Shown: positions 1 through 11,187 of the stretch, one piece after another
Position numbering within the stretch: the first letter of the stretch is position 1
Layout: every line of letters begins with the position of its first letter
DNA from: Nitrosococcus wardiae
GTDB lineage: Bacteria > Pseudomonadota > Gammaproteobacteria > Nitrosococcales > Nitrosococcaceae
DNA: 64,000 bases
Direction: 5' to 3'
NCBI RefSeq assembly: GCF_004421105.1
Contig: NZ_CP038033.1
Coordinates: 2,933,659 to 2,997,658 of the forward strand
The notes under the pieces: model-generated
The model's database searches: none
Told to the model about the DNA's origin: nothing
The model's input: only the letters and a program-made list of their open reading frames with translations
Program-made: the position numbers and the translations under genes

Positions 1-1280
1 ATACCCACTCTCGCCTCGCTGACCAAGGAAACAGCTTCAACCGCTAAGCTGGTGATAAACAAGGCCACTGTAAAACCCATGCCCCCTAGCAGTGCTACTC
101 CGGTTATATGGGACCAGCTCACCTGGGGAGGTAAAACCGCCAACTTTAAACGAACGGCTAGCCAGCTACCCCCCAAAATACCCATAGGCTTACCGACTAT
201 CAGTGCAACCAAAATACCTAGGGCCAGCGGACTTCCCAGCGCTGCTTCAACTCCTTCTATTGACAACACAATTCCCGCATTTGCAAGAGCAAAAATAGGC
301 AGTACACAGTAGCTCACCCAGGGGCGTATCAGTCGCTCCAAACGCTCCACTGACTCTTCTGTATATCGAGTGAGTTCTTCCAATTGTCCGAGTAACATGG
401 ACGTTCGTTCGTGCTCACCTTGCTGGATAGCACCCCGAGCCTCTTCAACAAGGCGCCCCGCATAGTAAGTAAACTCTTCATATCGATAATAGCGGTGCGC
501 CGGCGTGAGAAGGCCAATAATGACTCCAACAATGGTTGGGTGGATGCCCGATTTGAGCACTGCAAGCCAAAGTAAAATAGCGATGAGGACGTAAATACCA
601 CGATTTTGTATCTCAAATCGCCGCAATCCCAACCAGAAAACAATCAGAACTAACGCCGCACCTATCGCCCATAGGGAAAGTTCCCTAGTATAGAAGAGAG
701 CAATAACAAGAACTCCTCCTATATCATCCGCAACAGCAAAGGCAAGCAGAAAAATTTTGAGTTCCCTCGGAATTCGGCTTCCCAGCAACGCCAATAATCC
801 CAAGGCAAAAGCAATGTCGGTTGCAATGGGAATACCCCACGCTGTGGCTCCTTCGCTATTCCAAGTGAAAGCCAAATAAATCAAGGTGGGAAGAATCATT
901 CCCCCCACGGCGGCAATAGCAGGCAAAGCAGCTTGACGCCAGATAGAGAGTTGGCCATGCACAAGTTCTCGTTTGATCTCCAAGCCCATAAGAAAAAAAA
1001 ATAAAACCATTAGGCCCTTATTAACCCAATGGTGGGCATCCAACGAGATTTGAAGCACATTCAGATCAATGGTGAGTACCGTCCCCCAAAGCTGATGATA
1101 AACATGAGCCCAAGGTGAATTAACCCAAATCAACGCGACCACTGTCCCAATTAGCAGCGACAAGCCACTAGCCTGCTCAGCATACATAAGCTGTTGAATG
1201 GGAATTGAATATTTACGTGTAGGCGTAGAAATCTCCGACCGCACATAGGCTTTGCCTTGTGCTCTTGGGGGGATAGGCAT
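1..1280 (-). CDS. nhaA: Na+/H+ antiporter NhaA (C-terminus cut by window edge)
   Basis: NhaA exchanges cytoplasmic Na+ for external H+ across the inner membrane. Reading leftwards from an ATG at 1280, the frame stays open for 426 codons to the window edge, so perhaps 20-40 C-terminal residues are missing. Visible family landmarks are FFFLMGLEIKRELVHGQL early on, IPIATDIAFALGLLALLG, the ion-binding pair in AFAVADDIGGVLVIALFY, KSGIHPTIVGVIIGLL, and GGMGFTVALFITSLA near the end. A hydrophilic insert of about 50 residues rich in Glu and Arg separates the two halves of the transporter. The upstream hydrogenase-protease gene ends 3 bp before this start, so the two are probably cotranscribed. Its position back-to-back with an N-ATPase-type operon fits a sodium-handling locus (inference). 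Confidence 0.95.
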   Translation of the reverse strand, partial: MPIPPRAQGKAYVRSEISTPTRKYSIPIQQLMYAEQASGLSLLIGTVVALIWVNSPWAHVYHQLWGTVLTIDLNVLQISLDAHHWVNKGLMVLFFFLMGLEIKRELVHGQLSIWRQAALPAIAAVGGMILPTLIYLAFTWNSEGATAWGIPIATDIAFALGLLALLGSRIPRELKIFLLAFAVADDIGGVLVIALFYTRELSLWAIGAALVLIVFWLGLRRFEIQNRGIYVLIAILLWLAVLKSGIHPTIVGVIIGLLTPAHRYYRYEEFTYYAGRLVEEARGAIQQGEHERTSMLLGQLEELTRYTEESVERLERLIRPWVSYCVLPIFALANAGIVLSIEGVEAALGSPLALGILVALIVGKPMGILGGSWLAVRLKLAVLPPQVSWSHITGVALLGGMGFTVALFITSLAVEAVSLVSEARVG

Positions 1281-1283
1281 AAG

Positions 1284-1793
1284 TCAACCTTTTTGTGCTT
1301 TTAAAAAGGGGCGTTGGCAAAAAACTTTTAAGGTATTTTCAATATTCGTGATTAATTTTGGCATTGCTACGGCTAGAGTTGGATTAGGAGCGATGTTTTG
1401 TAAGCTAACTGTGGGCGGCTCAATCTCGATGCCATAAATAAAGAGCTGGTGGGGCAATTCTCCCAAGGCTGCTCCTAAAGCCAATGTGGAGGCCAAATCA
1501 AATCCGTGAGTCGAATAGGGACTTTCCAGCATCGAAAGGGAGTCGAACTGGACACATTTGAGGGTGCCAGGAGTAGCGCCAGACACCATGGCATCAATAA
1601 TAATGCCTAGTTCTGCCCCCTTTAAAATTTCTAGCAATCGGGGACCAGGGCGATCACAAAGGTAAGTCATAGCCGTGCCCGCAGGCAGGACCTCTAATAC
1701 TTTAGACCGTTTTAGAGCCTCAACGGCCTGCCAACCGATCTGATCATCTCCAAAGGGAGAACCCACTCCACAAATGCGTATTGGCGTTGCCAT
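1284..1793 (-). CDS. Hydrogenase maturation protease (M52 family)
   Basis: A 169-residue protein of the HyaD/HybD/HoxW family, which trims the C-terminus of the NiFe-hydrogenase large subunit after nickel insertion. The N-terminal signature GVGSPFGDDQIG contains the acidic residue expected to bind nickel; a second conserved acid lies in IIIDAMVSGATPG and a His in YSTHGFDLA. Length is typical. No hydrogenase structural genes are in the window, so its substrate is presumably encoded to the left or elsewhere. It precedes nhaA by 3 bp on the same strand and is divergent from atpD with about 70 bp between start codons. Confidence 0.9.
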   Translation of the reverse strand: MATPIRICGVGSPFGDDQIGWQAVEALKRSKVLEVLPAGTAMTYLCDRPGPRLLEILKGAELGIIIDAMVSGATPGTLKCVQFDSLSMLESPYSTHGFDLASTLALGAALGELPHQLFIYGIEIEPPTVSLQNIAPNPTLAVAMPKLITNIENTLKVFCQRPFLKAQKG

Positions 1794-1843
1794 GACTCAA
1801 TAATTCTTCTACCCCAGTTAGATTGAAATAGACGGTTCCTTAA

Positions 1844-3720
<1,877 letters not shown>

Positions 3721-3724
3721 CCCG

Positions 3725-4045
3725 ATGGCTAAAAATCAAGAAGACCCAAAGCCGGTTACACCCGAAAACAACTTCGGCAAAAACGTAGGCCGTAAAGCAG
3801 AAAGAAAAGTCCGAGCCAAAAAGGGAAAAAACCCACCTACCTGGTTCTGGCTGGGGATGTTTGGCTTAGTTGGCTGGTCAGTCGCCATACCGACTCTGAT
3901 AGGAGTTACCCTAGGAATATGGATTGATGCGACTTGGCCCACCACAGTGTCTTGGACCCTGAACTTACTCATTGTGGGAATCATCATTGGCTGCCTAAAC
4001 GCCTGGTACTGGGTCAAACAGGAAAGCCGGCGTAATGGGGACTGA
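3725..4045 (+). CDS. atpQ: N-ATPase accessory protein AtpQ (AtpI/AtpZ-like)
   Basis: A 106-residue protein with a Lys-rich soluble N-terminus (1-38) and two membrane helices (roughly 41-64 and 75-96) separated by a short loop, the pattern of AtpI/AtpZ proteins that help assemble the c-ring or transport ions for it. Its place right after the beta and epsilon genes matches AtpQ of N-ATPase operons. AtpR and the a, c, b, alpha and gamma genes should follow, but the next frame, overlapping by 11 bp, is an unrelated antiporter fragment. AtpQ and the two F1 subunits therefore cannot make an ATPase from this locus alone. Confidence 0.85.
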   Translation: MAKNQEDPKPVTPENNFGKNVGRKAERKVRAKKGKNPPTWFWLGMFGLVGWSVAIPTLIGVTLGIWIDATWPTTVSWTLNLLIVGIIIGCLNAWYWVKQESRRNGD

Positions 4046-4505
4046 GGTCCCCCATGCGCTCTGGGTGTCTCTGGTAGGGGCTACCGTAGTCCTGGCAGCT
4101 TTAATTAAAACCCTCTTTGCCCGTATGGGCATTCCCGCTTTAGCGGGCTACCTCTTGTTAGGTTTCTTACTGCGCTTAGCTGACCTACGTTGGGGCCTGC
4201 TCACTGAACCGGTCCGCTATGCATTTGCTTTTCTTGCGGACATGGGCGTGGTGGCTTTGCTCTTCGAAGTAGGGCTGAAAAGTCATCCCGCAGCACTGGC
4301 GCAGAAATTGCCACGGGCCAGCTTTATCTGGTTAGGCGATATCACACTCTCTGCCCTGTTCGGCTACGCCGGTGCTTATTACGGATTAAGGCTTCCACTA
4401 ATTCCTTCACTGGTAGTCGCCACCGCATTAACGGCCACCAGCGTCGGCGTTTCGGTCGCTGCTTGGCAGCAAGCCATAAATTCCCCTAATGGATTAGATA
4501 ATTGA
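4035..4505 (+). pseudogene. Kef-type cation:proton antiporter, 3'-truncated
   Basis: A 156-residue N-terminal piece of a CPA2/Kef-family monovalent cation:proton antiporter, whose members normally have about 380-600 residues. ALIKTLFARMGIPALAGYLL, FLADMGVVALLFEVGLKS and TALTATSVGVSVAAWQQA are typical of the first five or so membrane helices. The similarity ends at NSPNG, just before the region where relatives continue with the functional core helix (VAELDDISG-like), and the frame closes three codons later. The stop overlaps the first possible start of the next gene. A deletion that joined this gene to the signalling cluster is the simplest reading; the product should not transport ions. Confidence 0.8.
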
Positions 4506-4519
4506 ATATACCACCTAAA

Positions 4520-5740
4520 ATGGGTTTGCTGAGTCTGGTTTCTTTAGCAGTACTGTCCATTTTGGTGTGGCTATGGTATGCCCCTTCTGAAAATCAACCC
4601 GTCATTCAAGTGGGTGTACTGCATTCACTTTCAGGCACCATGGCAGTCAGCGAAAAACCGCTGGTAAATGCGCTCCAACTAGCCATCGAAGAAGCCAATG
4701 CAACTGGCGGTATCAATGGGCAAAAGATCAAGGCAGTCGCCGTCGATTGCCGTTCCGATCCTATAGAATGCGCCTATCAAGCAGAACGCCTGATCACCCA
4801 GGAAGAAGTCCAGGCTCTGTTCGGCTGTTGGACTTCCGCTTGCCGAAAGGCTGTAAAGCCGGTGGTTGAAAAGTACCAACATCTCTTATTTTACCCAGTG
4901 CAATATGAAGGCATGGAACAGTCGCCCAATATTATTTACACGGGTGCTGCGCCCAACCAGCAGATCATTCCCGCCGTGATCTGGGCGCTGGAGAAGTTAG
5001 GTACACGCATCTATCTGGTTGGGTCCGATTATGTCTTCCCGCGCATGGCAAATATCATCATTAAAGATCTATTGGTTGCAAAAGATGCGGTGCTTGTCGG
5101 AGAACGCTATGTGCCGCTGGGAAAGAGCGCCGCGGACGAGCTGATAGCCGATATCATCAAACAGCGTCCGGATGTAGTCTTGAACACCCTCAATGGCGAC
5201 AGCAATATTAGCTTTTTCCGATCGCTGGCTAAGGCGGGCATTACCCCGGACAAGATACCGGTGCTATCGTTTAGTATTGCCGAGGTGGAGCTAAAAGCTC
5301 AGGACACCCAGATGATGGTGGGACACTTTGCGGCATGGAATTATTTCCAGAGCATTAAATCAGCGCAGAATCAGGCCTTCGTGCAGCGATTTCACGCCCG
5401 TTTTGGCCAACAAACCGTGCTCAGTGATCCGATGGAGGCCTCCTATATTGGCTTGCATCTATGGGTTCAAGCGGCACGAGAAGCCAGCTCGGCGGAGCCC
5501 GCTTCGGTACAACATACTATTCTACGGCAGAGTCTACTTGCCCCTGAAGGCGTAGTCTCTGTCGACCGAGCGACCCGCCATTTGTGGAAAATGGCACGTA
5601 TTGGCAAAGCCCGGGATAACGGGCAATTCGAGATCCTCTGGGATTCTGGGCGGCCGCTCGAACCGGCACCATTTCCGTCCTATCGCCGCCGCGATGAATG
5701 GATGCAGCTGCTGCAATCCGTAGAAGGAGTAAGCCCGTGA
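4520..5740 (+). CDS. Urea/short-chain amide-type periplasmic binding protein
   Basis: About 406 residues of the UrtA/FmdD/AmiC class (periplasmic binding protein of the branched-chain amino acid transporter superfamily). An N-terminal hydrophobic segment (about 3-20) suggests export or membrane anchoring. The hallmark VGVLHSLSGTMAVSEKPLV begins the mature domain, followed by FGCWTSACRKAV, LLFYPVQYEGMEQSPNIIY and FPRMANIIIKDLL. I chose ATG 4520; a TTG at 4502 overlapping the truncated antiporter stop is the alternative. No permease or ATPase gene follows. Instead the histidine kinase gene overlaps its stop by 4 bp (GTGA), so it probably serves as the ligand-sensing partner of that kinase (inference), with urea or amides as candidate ligands only. 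Confidence 0.85.
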   Translation: MGLLSLVSLAVLSILVWLWYAPSENQPVIQVGVLHSLSGTMAVSEKPLVNALQLAIEEANATGGINGQKIKAVAVDCRSDPIECAYQAERLITQEEVQALFGCWTSACRKAVKPVVEKYQHLLFYPVQYEGMEQSPNIIYTGAAPNQQIIPAVIWALEKLGTRIYLVGSDYVFPRMANIIIKDLLVAKDAVLVGERYVPLGKSAADELIADIIKQRPDVVLNTLNGDSNISFFRSLAKAGITPDKIPVLSFSIAEVELKAQDTQMMVGHFAAWNYFQSIKSAQNQAFVQRFHARFGQQTVLSDPMEASYIGLHLWVQAAREASSAEPASVQHTILRQSLLAPEGVVSVDRATRHLWKMARIGKARDNGQFEILWDSGRPLEPAPFPSYRRRDEWMQLLQSVEGVSP

Positions 5741-7629
5741 GGTTTACCTCTCTCACGCAACGTTTTTCAGTTTGGTTCATGGCAGTCTCGTTGCTGCCAA
5801 TACTCGTCATTGGCTATAGCCTTTTGCGGGTTTTTAAAACTGAAATGGAGACCATGGTCGCTCAGCAAGTGTCGGCCATTGCCGACAAGAAAGCCGATCA
5901 AATTGATAAAGACTTACTGGAACGGGTTTTAGACGCCAGGGCCTTGAGCAAATTGAAAACCACTCGCCAGGCCATGGTTGAATTTGCGCAAGTCTTTGCC
6001 CAAAGCGGAATGGAAGCTGCTGCTTATCACCAATTGGACGTCCACTACCATGACTACTTCCAGCGCCTCATCGATGAGGCAAACTATTGTGATCTTTTCC
6101 TGGTTTCGCCGCAGGGCGCAGTGGTGTATTCCCAGCTCCATAAATCTGATTTTGCTTCCAACCTGTTTACCGGTCCCTATTCCCATAGTGGCCTTGCCCA
6201 GGTCTCTCGGCAAGTACTCAGTACTTTGGAAAGCAGTATTTCGGATTTTGACTATTATCCGCTGTCGGGAGATGCAATTGTGGCGTTTATTGCGGCGCCA
6301 GTCATGCAACAAAATAAACTCTTAGGCATTCTAGCATTGCAAATCAATAATGTGCGCCTGTGGCAGGTGCTGACTGATAATGTCGGACTCGGGGCCAGCG
6401 GCGAGACTGTAGTTGCACGCTCTGAGAATGCCCACACCGCGCTGGTAATGGCTCCCCTAACCCATCAATCCGATGCAGCATTAAAGCGCAAGATTCCTCT
6501 CCACAACCCGCAGCTTGCCACGGCAATCGGCAATGCTATCCTCGGCCGGCGTGGCAGCGGAATAATAACGGATTACCGTGGCGTAAAAGTAGTTGCAGCC
6601 TGGCGCTATCTACCCCGGATGGGTTGGGGTATGGCTGTCAAGACGGATGTGGAAGAAGCGCTTGCTCCGGTTTATCGGGTGCGCACCTTTAGCCTGATCA
6701 TTCTTGGCCTGGCGCTTTTTGCCGCTCTTGTAGGGGCCGTGCTGCTCGGCCGCCGTATCGTTATGCCATTGCAAAACCTCAGCCACAGCGCGCAAGAGAT
6801 TGCTGCAGGCAATCTCCAACAGCGGGTCCCCCCTGCAGGGCAGGATGAGCTAGGGCAACTGGCTGTTTCATTTAACACCATGGCTGCTGAACTCTCAGAT
6901 CGAATCTCCCAGCAGAAGCAGGCCCAAAGACAACTTGAGGCTGCCAATAAAGAATTGGAATCCTTTTCTTATTCCGTTTCCCATGATCTGCGGGCCCCAT
7001 TGCGACACATCCAAGGTTATGCTGAAATGTTGACGAGGGCTAGCTCTGGCCAGCTTTCTGCTAAAGCCCAGCAGTACTTGGAGACTATCACGGACGCTAG
7101 CATGGAGATGGGGCAGCTCATTGATGACCTACTCACCTTCTCCCGTATTAGTCGGATTGAGCTGTATGAAAATCGCGTTATCTTGGATGAACTGGTGCAG
7201 GACGCGATCCGGGGGCTGGAAATAGCAATGCAGGGCCGGAATATCCTTTGGAAGATCGCTCCACTGCCACCAGCGCTCGGCGATCCTTCTTTGCTCAAGC
7301 AAGTGTTTACAAATCTCCTAGATAATGCGCTTAAATATAGTCGCCAGCGGGATTTGGCAGAAATCGAGATTGGTTGCGCCGGTGAGGAAAATGGACAAAG
7401 CATTCTGTTCGTGCGCGACAATGGCGCGGGTTTTGATATGCAGTATGCCCATAAACTCTTTGGCGTGTTCCAACGATTACACCGGGCCGATGAGTTTGAA
7501 GGCACGGGTATTGGCTTGGCCACCGTGCGGCGAATCATTGCCCGCCATGGTGGGCGCATCTGGGCAGAAGGCGCGGTGAACCACGGTGCAACCTTTTATT
7601 TCACGCTAAGATTGCCGTTGGGAGGATAA
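5737..7629 (+). CDS. Sensor histidine kinase, CACHE-HAMP-HisKA-HATPase
   Basis: A 630-residue membrane kinase. One helix near residues 13-32, a periplasmic dCACHE-like domain (about 35-300), a second helix (about 316-338), HAMP (about 338-392), a short coiled coil, then HisKA with SYSVSHDLRAPLRHIQGY (phospho-acceptor His416), the N box NLLDNALKYS, the G1 box DNGAGFD and the G2 box GTGIGLATVRRI. The start is GTG 5737, preceded by AAGGAG and overlapping the binding-protein stop; the open frame extends further upstream but without support. The kinase core resembles the phytochrome-type kinases that pair with small stand-alone receivers, and exactly such a gene follows 2 bp later. Confidence 0.93.
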   Translation: MRFTSLTQRFSVWFMAVSLLPILVIGYSLLRVFKTEMETMVAQQVSAIADKKADQIDKDLLERVLDARALSKLKTTRQAMVEFAQVFAQSGMEAAAYHQLDVHYHDYFQRLIDEANYCDLFLVSPQGAVVYSQLHKSDFASNLFTGPYSHSGLAQVSRQVLSTLESSISDFDYYPLSGDAIVAFIAAPVMQQNKLLGILALQINNVRLWQVLTDNVGLGASGETVVARSENAHTALVMAPLTHQSDAALKRKIPLHNPQLATAIGNAILGRRGSGIITDYRGVKVVAAWRYLPRMGWGMAVKTDVEEALAPVYRVRTFSLIILGLALFAALVGAVLLGRRIVMPLQNLSHSAQEIAAGNLQQRVPPAGQDELGQLAVSFNTMAAELSDRISQQKQAQRQLEAANKELESFSYSVSHDLRAPLRHIQGYAEMLTRASSGQLSAKAQQYLETITDASMEMGQLIDDLLTFSRISRIELYENRVILDELVQDAIRGLEIAMQGRNILWKIAPLPPALGDPSLLKQVFTNLLDNALKYSRQRDLAEIEIGCAGEENGQSILFVRDNGAGFDMQYAHKLFGVFQRLHRADEFEGTGIGLATVRRIIARHGGRIWAEGAVNHGATFYFTLRLPLGG

Positions 7630-7631
7630 TT

Positions 7632-8069
7632 ATGAATGGACTTAAACGCATCCTGCTTGTAGATGACAGTCCACGCGATACTGAACTGGCCCTTGACGCG
7701 CTTGAAGCTTACCGTCTATCTAATGAAATCGTCTGTCTTCAAGACGGTGCTGAAGCCCTCGATTACCTTTATCGGCGCGGTAGATTTTCTAAATGCACAG
7801 ATAGCCAGCCAGCGGTTGTCCTACTGGACTTAAAGATGCCCAAGGTGGATGGTCTAGAAGTTCTACACCAGATTAAGGGTGATCCTGCGTTAAAGGTGAT
7901 TCCCGTCGTTGTGATGACCTCTTCGCGCGAAGAGCAGGATTTGATCCGCAGCTATCAATTGGGGGTCAATGCCTTTGTGGTCAAGCCAGTGAAATTTCAG
8001 GAATTCCTTGAGGCGGTGAAGCAAGTAGGTGCGTTCTGGGCCGTCCTTAATCAGCCGCTGTCTAGCTAA
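7632..8069 (+). CDS. Stand-alone response regulator (Rcp1-like receiver)
   Basis: A 145-residue receiver domain without output domain. It has the acidic pocket ILLVDDSPRDTELALDAL, the phospho-acceptor Asp66 in VVLLDLKMPKVDGLEVL, the switch Ser/Thr in VVMTSSREEQD and the Lys in FVVKPVKFQEF. The insert YLYRRGRF after EALDYL is typical of regulators of the cyanobacterial Rcp1 type that partner phytochrome-like kinases. GGGAGG lies 7 nt before the ATG. It probably relays phosphate from the preceding kinase, perhaps to the following hybrid kinase (inference). Confidence 0.92.
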   Translation: MNGLKRILLVDDSPRDTELALDALEAYRLSNEIVCLQDGAEALDYLYRRGRFSKCTDSQPAVVLLDLKMPKVDGLEVLHQIKGDPALKVIPVVVMTSSREEQDLIRSYQLGVNAFVVKPVKFQEFLEAVKQVGAFWAVLNQPLSS

Positions 8070-8073
8070 TTTC

Positions 8074-10368
8074 ATGCCAGAGACAAAATACCCTATCCGA
8101 ATCCTACACCTGGAAGATAGTCCACGAGATGCCGAGATAATCCAAGATAAGCTAGAAACAAGCGATTTGGAGTGCAATATCCTCTCCCTGGATAGCAGGG
8201 AACATTTTGAAGCTACCGTGGCCAAGGAATCGTTCGATCTCATCCTCTGCGACTACAATTTCCCAGGTTACGATGGTTTCTCCGCCTTAAAGCTAGCGCG
8301 AGAGAAACAACCGAATACACCGGTAATTATCATTTCCGGGGTATTAGGCGAGGAAGAGGCAGTGAAATGCCTGCACCTGGGGGCAACAGACTACCTGCTC
8401 AAACAACGGCTGGAACGGCTGGTTCCCGCAATAAAACGTGCCTTGCAGGAACTCGAAGAAGGCCGAAGGCGGCGACGAGCCGAAGTGGAATTACGCCAGA
8501 GTCAGGCCCTCCTCCAGATTGCAGGCCGCATAGCGCGCTTAGGTGGATGGGTGATAGAACTGCCCAACTACCGGGTGATTTGGTCGGATGAAGTTTGTGC
8601 AATCCATGAGGAGCCGCCGGGTACCTCGCCAACAACAGAAGAAGTATTTAGCTACTATCCACCAGAGTGGCGCGAAAAAATCAAGAAAGTCTTTAATGCC
8701 TGTGCCCACGAAGGCACACCTTACGATGAGGAGCTGCAGATCGTCACCACTAAAGGCCGCCGCCTCTGGGTGCGCGCCATTGGCCAGGCAGTACGCGACA
8801 GCAGCGGAACGATCACGCGGGTCCAAGGGGCACTCCAAGACATCACAGAGCAGAAAGAGGCCGAGGCGCGCATCCGCGAGCAGGCGTCACTGCTCGACAA
8901 AGCGAAGGACGCTATTGTCGTCCGCGGCATTAACCATCAGATTCATTATTGGAACAGTAGCGCCGAGCGTCTATATGGCTGGACAGCTGCGGAAGCAATC
9001 GGCCGCTCCATGGAAAAATTATTGTACGAGGACTCTACTACGTTTCTTGAGGCGACCCACCACCTGCTGGAAACGGGCGAATGGGTGGGCCAAATTGAAC
9101 AACGGCACAAGGATGGCAGGCTATTGACAGTTGAAGCCCATTGGACTTTGGTGCGAGACGATCAAAACCAACCGCAAGCGATCTTTGCGATCAATACCGA
9201 CATTACTGAACGCCTGGCTTTAGAAGAACAGCTCCGTCAGTCCCAGCGCCTAGATGCAATTGGTCAACTTACCGGTGGTATAGCCCATGATTTTAACAAC
9301 CTGCTGACGGTTATTCTCTGTAATGCCGAGATTCTGCTCAAGCAATTGTCTGCCGACCAGCACCGACATACGGCGCTGGCAGAAATTATCCAATCGGCTG
9401 CTCTACAAGGTGCCGAGCTCATTCGTCGGCTGCTTGCCTTCGCGCGACGCCAGCCTCTGGAACCCCAGACTGTTGATGTGAATCGCCTCGTTTCCAGCAT
9501 AGATGGCTTATTGCAGCGGACGTTAACTGAAGAGATTGATATTGAGATCATTCAGGCTGAGGGACTTTGGGGAGCGTTTGTTGATCCAATCCAGCTTGAA
9601 GCTGCGCTGCTGAACCTAGCCATTAACGCCAAAGACGCCATGGAGAGGGGGGGACGATTGATCATCGAGACTGAAAATATTTGGCTTGACCAGGAGCAGG
9701 TGGGTGTGCCTCCTGGTCAATACATTATGATTACAGTGTCCGACACGGGAACAGGTATTCCAGCGGAAAACCTGGATCGAGTCTTTGAACCGTTCTTCAC
9801 CACCAAGGAAAAGGGTAAAGGAACAGGTCTGGGCCTCAGCATGATTTATGGCTTTGTCAGGCAATCTCAAGGCTATATAAAGATCTACTCAGAAGTTGGG
9901 CAGGGCACTACTGTAAAACTGTATCTGCCGAGAACCGATTGGCCAAGTGAAACCATTGCGGAAAAATTTATTTCGGCTCCTGATCCTGGGGGATCGGAAA
10001 CGGTTTTAGTAGTAGAGGACGACGATCTGGTACGGCGCCATGCGGAAAGTCAGCTTACCGAACTTGGTTATCGCGTGCTTTCGGCGCGAAATGGGCCAGA
10101 GGCAATGGAGATTGTCCAGGAAACCGCAAATATTGATCTGCTCTTTACCGATGTGATTATGCCTGGCGGAATGAACGGTCGCCAGTTGGTGGAAGCAGCA
10201 ACGAGGCTTCAACCCCAGTTAAGAGTCCTCTATACCTCTGGCTTTTCGGAGAAAATTTTCGTTCACCATAGCTGCACGAATAAGGATTTTCCCCTGCTGC
10301 AGAAACCCTATCGGCGAACAGATCTCGCGCAAAAGGTCCGGGAAGTGCTGTCGAAAACCCAGGGCTGA
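8074..10368 (+). CDS. Hybrid kinase: REC-PAS-PAS-HisKA-HATPase-REC
   Basis: A 764-residue protein without membrane segments. Domains in order: receiver (1-125, Asp in [12 protein letters not shown]), a charged linker, PAS (about 160-270), PAS/PAC (about 275-390, ending in the PAC-type [15 protein letters not shown]), HisKA with [17 protein letters not shown] (His405), HATPase with [17 protein letters not shown] and [15 protein letters not shown], and a C-terminal receiver (Asp693 in [11 protein letters not shown]). The start ATG 8074 opens [19 protein letters not shown]; no clear ribosome site. The end receiver and AHDFNN motif are typical of cytosolic hybrid kinases. With the preceding three genes it forms a phosphorelay-like set. 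Confidence 0.92.
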   Translation: MPETKYPIRILHLEDSPRDAEIIQDKLETSDLECNILSLDSREHFEATVAKESFDLILCDYNFPGYDGFSALKLAREKQPNTPVIIISGVLGEEEAVKCLHLGATDYLLKQRLERLVPAIKRALQELEEGRRRRRAEVELRQSQALLQIAGRIARLGGWVIELPNYRVIWSDEVCAIHEEPPGTSPTTEEVFSYYPPEWREKIKKVFNACAHEGTPYDEELQIVTTKGRRLWVRAIGQAVRDSSGTITRVQGALQDITEQKEAEARIREQASLLDKAKDAIVVRGINHQIHYWNSSAERLYGWTAAEAIGRSMEKLLYEDSTTFLEATHHLLETGEWVGQIEQRHKDGRLLTVEAHWTLVRDDQNQPQAIFAINTDITERLALEEQLRQSQRLDAIGQLTGGIAHDFNNLLTVILCNAEILLKQLSADQHRHTALAEIIQSAALQGAELIRRLLAFARRQPLEPQTVDVNRLVSSIDGLLQRTLTEEIDIEIIQAEGLWGAFVDPIQLEAALLNLAINAKDAMERGGRLIIETENIWLDQEQVGVPPGQYIMITVSDTGTGIPAENLDRVFEPFFTTKEKGKGTGLGLSMIYGFVRQSQGYIKIYSEVGQGTTVKLYLPRTDWPSETIAEKFISAPDPGGSETVLVVEDDDLVRRHAESQLTELGYRVLSARNGPEAMEIVQETANIDLLFTDVIMPGGMNGRQLVEAATRLQPQLRVLYTSGFSEKIFVHHSCTNKDFPLLQKPYRRTDLAQKVREVLSKTQG

Positions 10369-10426
10369 AAAATTTTGGAAGACAAGATCGAGCAGACAAT
10401 AAATTTCATACCAATAGACCTGTACA

Positions 10427-10894
10427 CTAACGAAAAAAAACATGCTTACCAATAAGCGCTGTTTTCTTACGCTTCTTCAACCAGGGAGGCGTTTTAGTCG
10501 AAGTATGGTGATACCAAAGTGCCCCCCGAGTTGGATCAGGCGGCGGATGAGTCAACAATAATTGGGCAACTTTCTGGGCCTTTTTCCAAGCTTTCTTTTC
10601 CCGTGGGCGGTCACTGCGGCCATCGCACCACCAGTTCCATTCGCAAGGCGGGCTTTCTCCCCCTTGATGTATAATAGAGCAAACCTTAGCCGGAAAGCGA
10701 CTGTCATCCATTCGGTTTAGCACTATCCAGCCTACGGCAATCATTCCCTCGCGGCCTTCCGATCTAGCCTCCCAATAGAGATTGAGAGCCAAACAGCGAA
10801 CTTCTTTCTCATTAAGGTTTGTCGCTTGGGATGGCTTTACCCACCCTAAGGATAAAACAAGCGTGATCAAAACCGCCATTCTCAAAACAATCAT
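10427..10894 (-). CDS. Cell wall hydrolase, SleB-like
   Basis: A 155-residue secreted protein with an N-terminal signal peptide (about 1-24, ending near PSQA). The rest matches the Hydrolase_2/SleB domain, a lytic transglycosylase-like peptidoglycan hydrolase: CLALNLYWEARSEGREGM contains the catalytic Glu, then VGWIVLNRM, RFPAKVCSIIHQ and ALWYHHTSTKTPPW. In non-sporulating proteobacteria such proteins are thought to remodel peptidoglycan; the specific role is unknown. The gene converges with the hybrid kinase gene (about 58 bp between them). Confidence 0.88.
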   Translation of the reverse strand: MIVLRMAVLITLVLSLGWVKPSQATNLNEKEVRCLALNLYWEARSEGREGMIAVGWIVLNRMDDSRFPAKVCSIIHQGGESPPCEWNWWCDGRSDRPREKKAWKKAQKVAQLLLTHPPPDPTRGALWYHHTSTKTPPWLKKRKKTALIGKHVFFR

Positions 10895-10966
10895 ACTGAT
10901 TTTTTAAATCCTTAATTATCATCTATCTATACTAACATATAAGGAGAATTTGAAGAATTACAACAT

Positions 10967-10981
10967 TTGTAAAATTTACAA
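10967..10981. promoter_or_regulatory. 15-bp palindrome between divergent genes
   Basis: TTGTAAA-A-TTTACAA is a perfect inverted repeat with 7-bp arms in the 293-bp gap between the SleB-like gene and the PRC-barrel gene. It could be an operator for either; nothing else in the gap is recognisable. Such AT-rich palindromes also arise by chance. Confidence 0.3.
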
Positions 10982-11187
10982 CAAGACGAAGCACTATTTT
11001 AAACGTTCCAATGCCCATGAAAGAGTGTCCTACGAAAAGATTTCAAGAGTAGTCTGGGAACAAAAAATTGTGGCGCGTTTTTTGCCTTTATGCATGTAAG
11101 CGACAAGTTATCCGAGTGTTGTCGTGAACACAATGTAGAACGCTAATCTATCTAACAGAAGCTTTAGATTAGGAATGGAGGCATGTG

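Noticed and set aside
329-643. 104-codon minus-strand frame
   Set aside because: It is a shadow of nhaA in another frame; the nhaA frame itself is continuous through this stretch.
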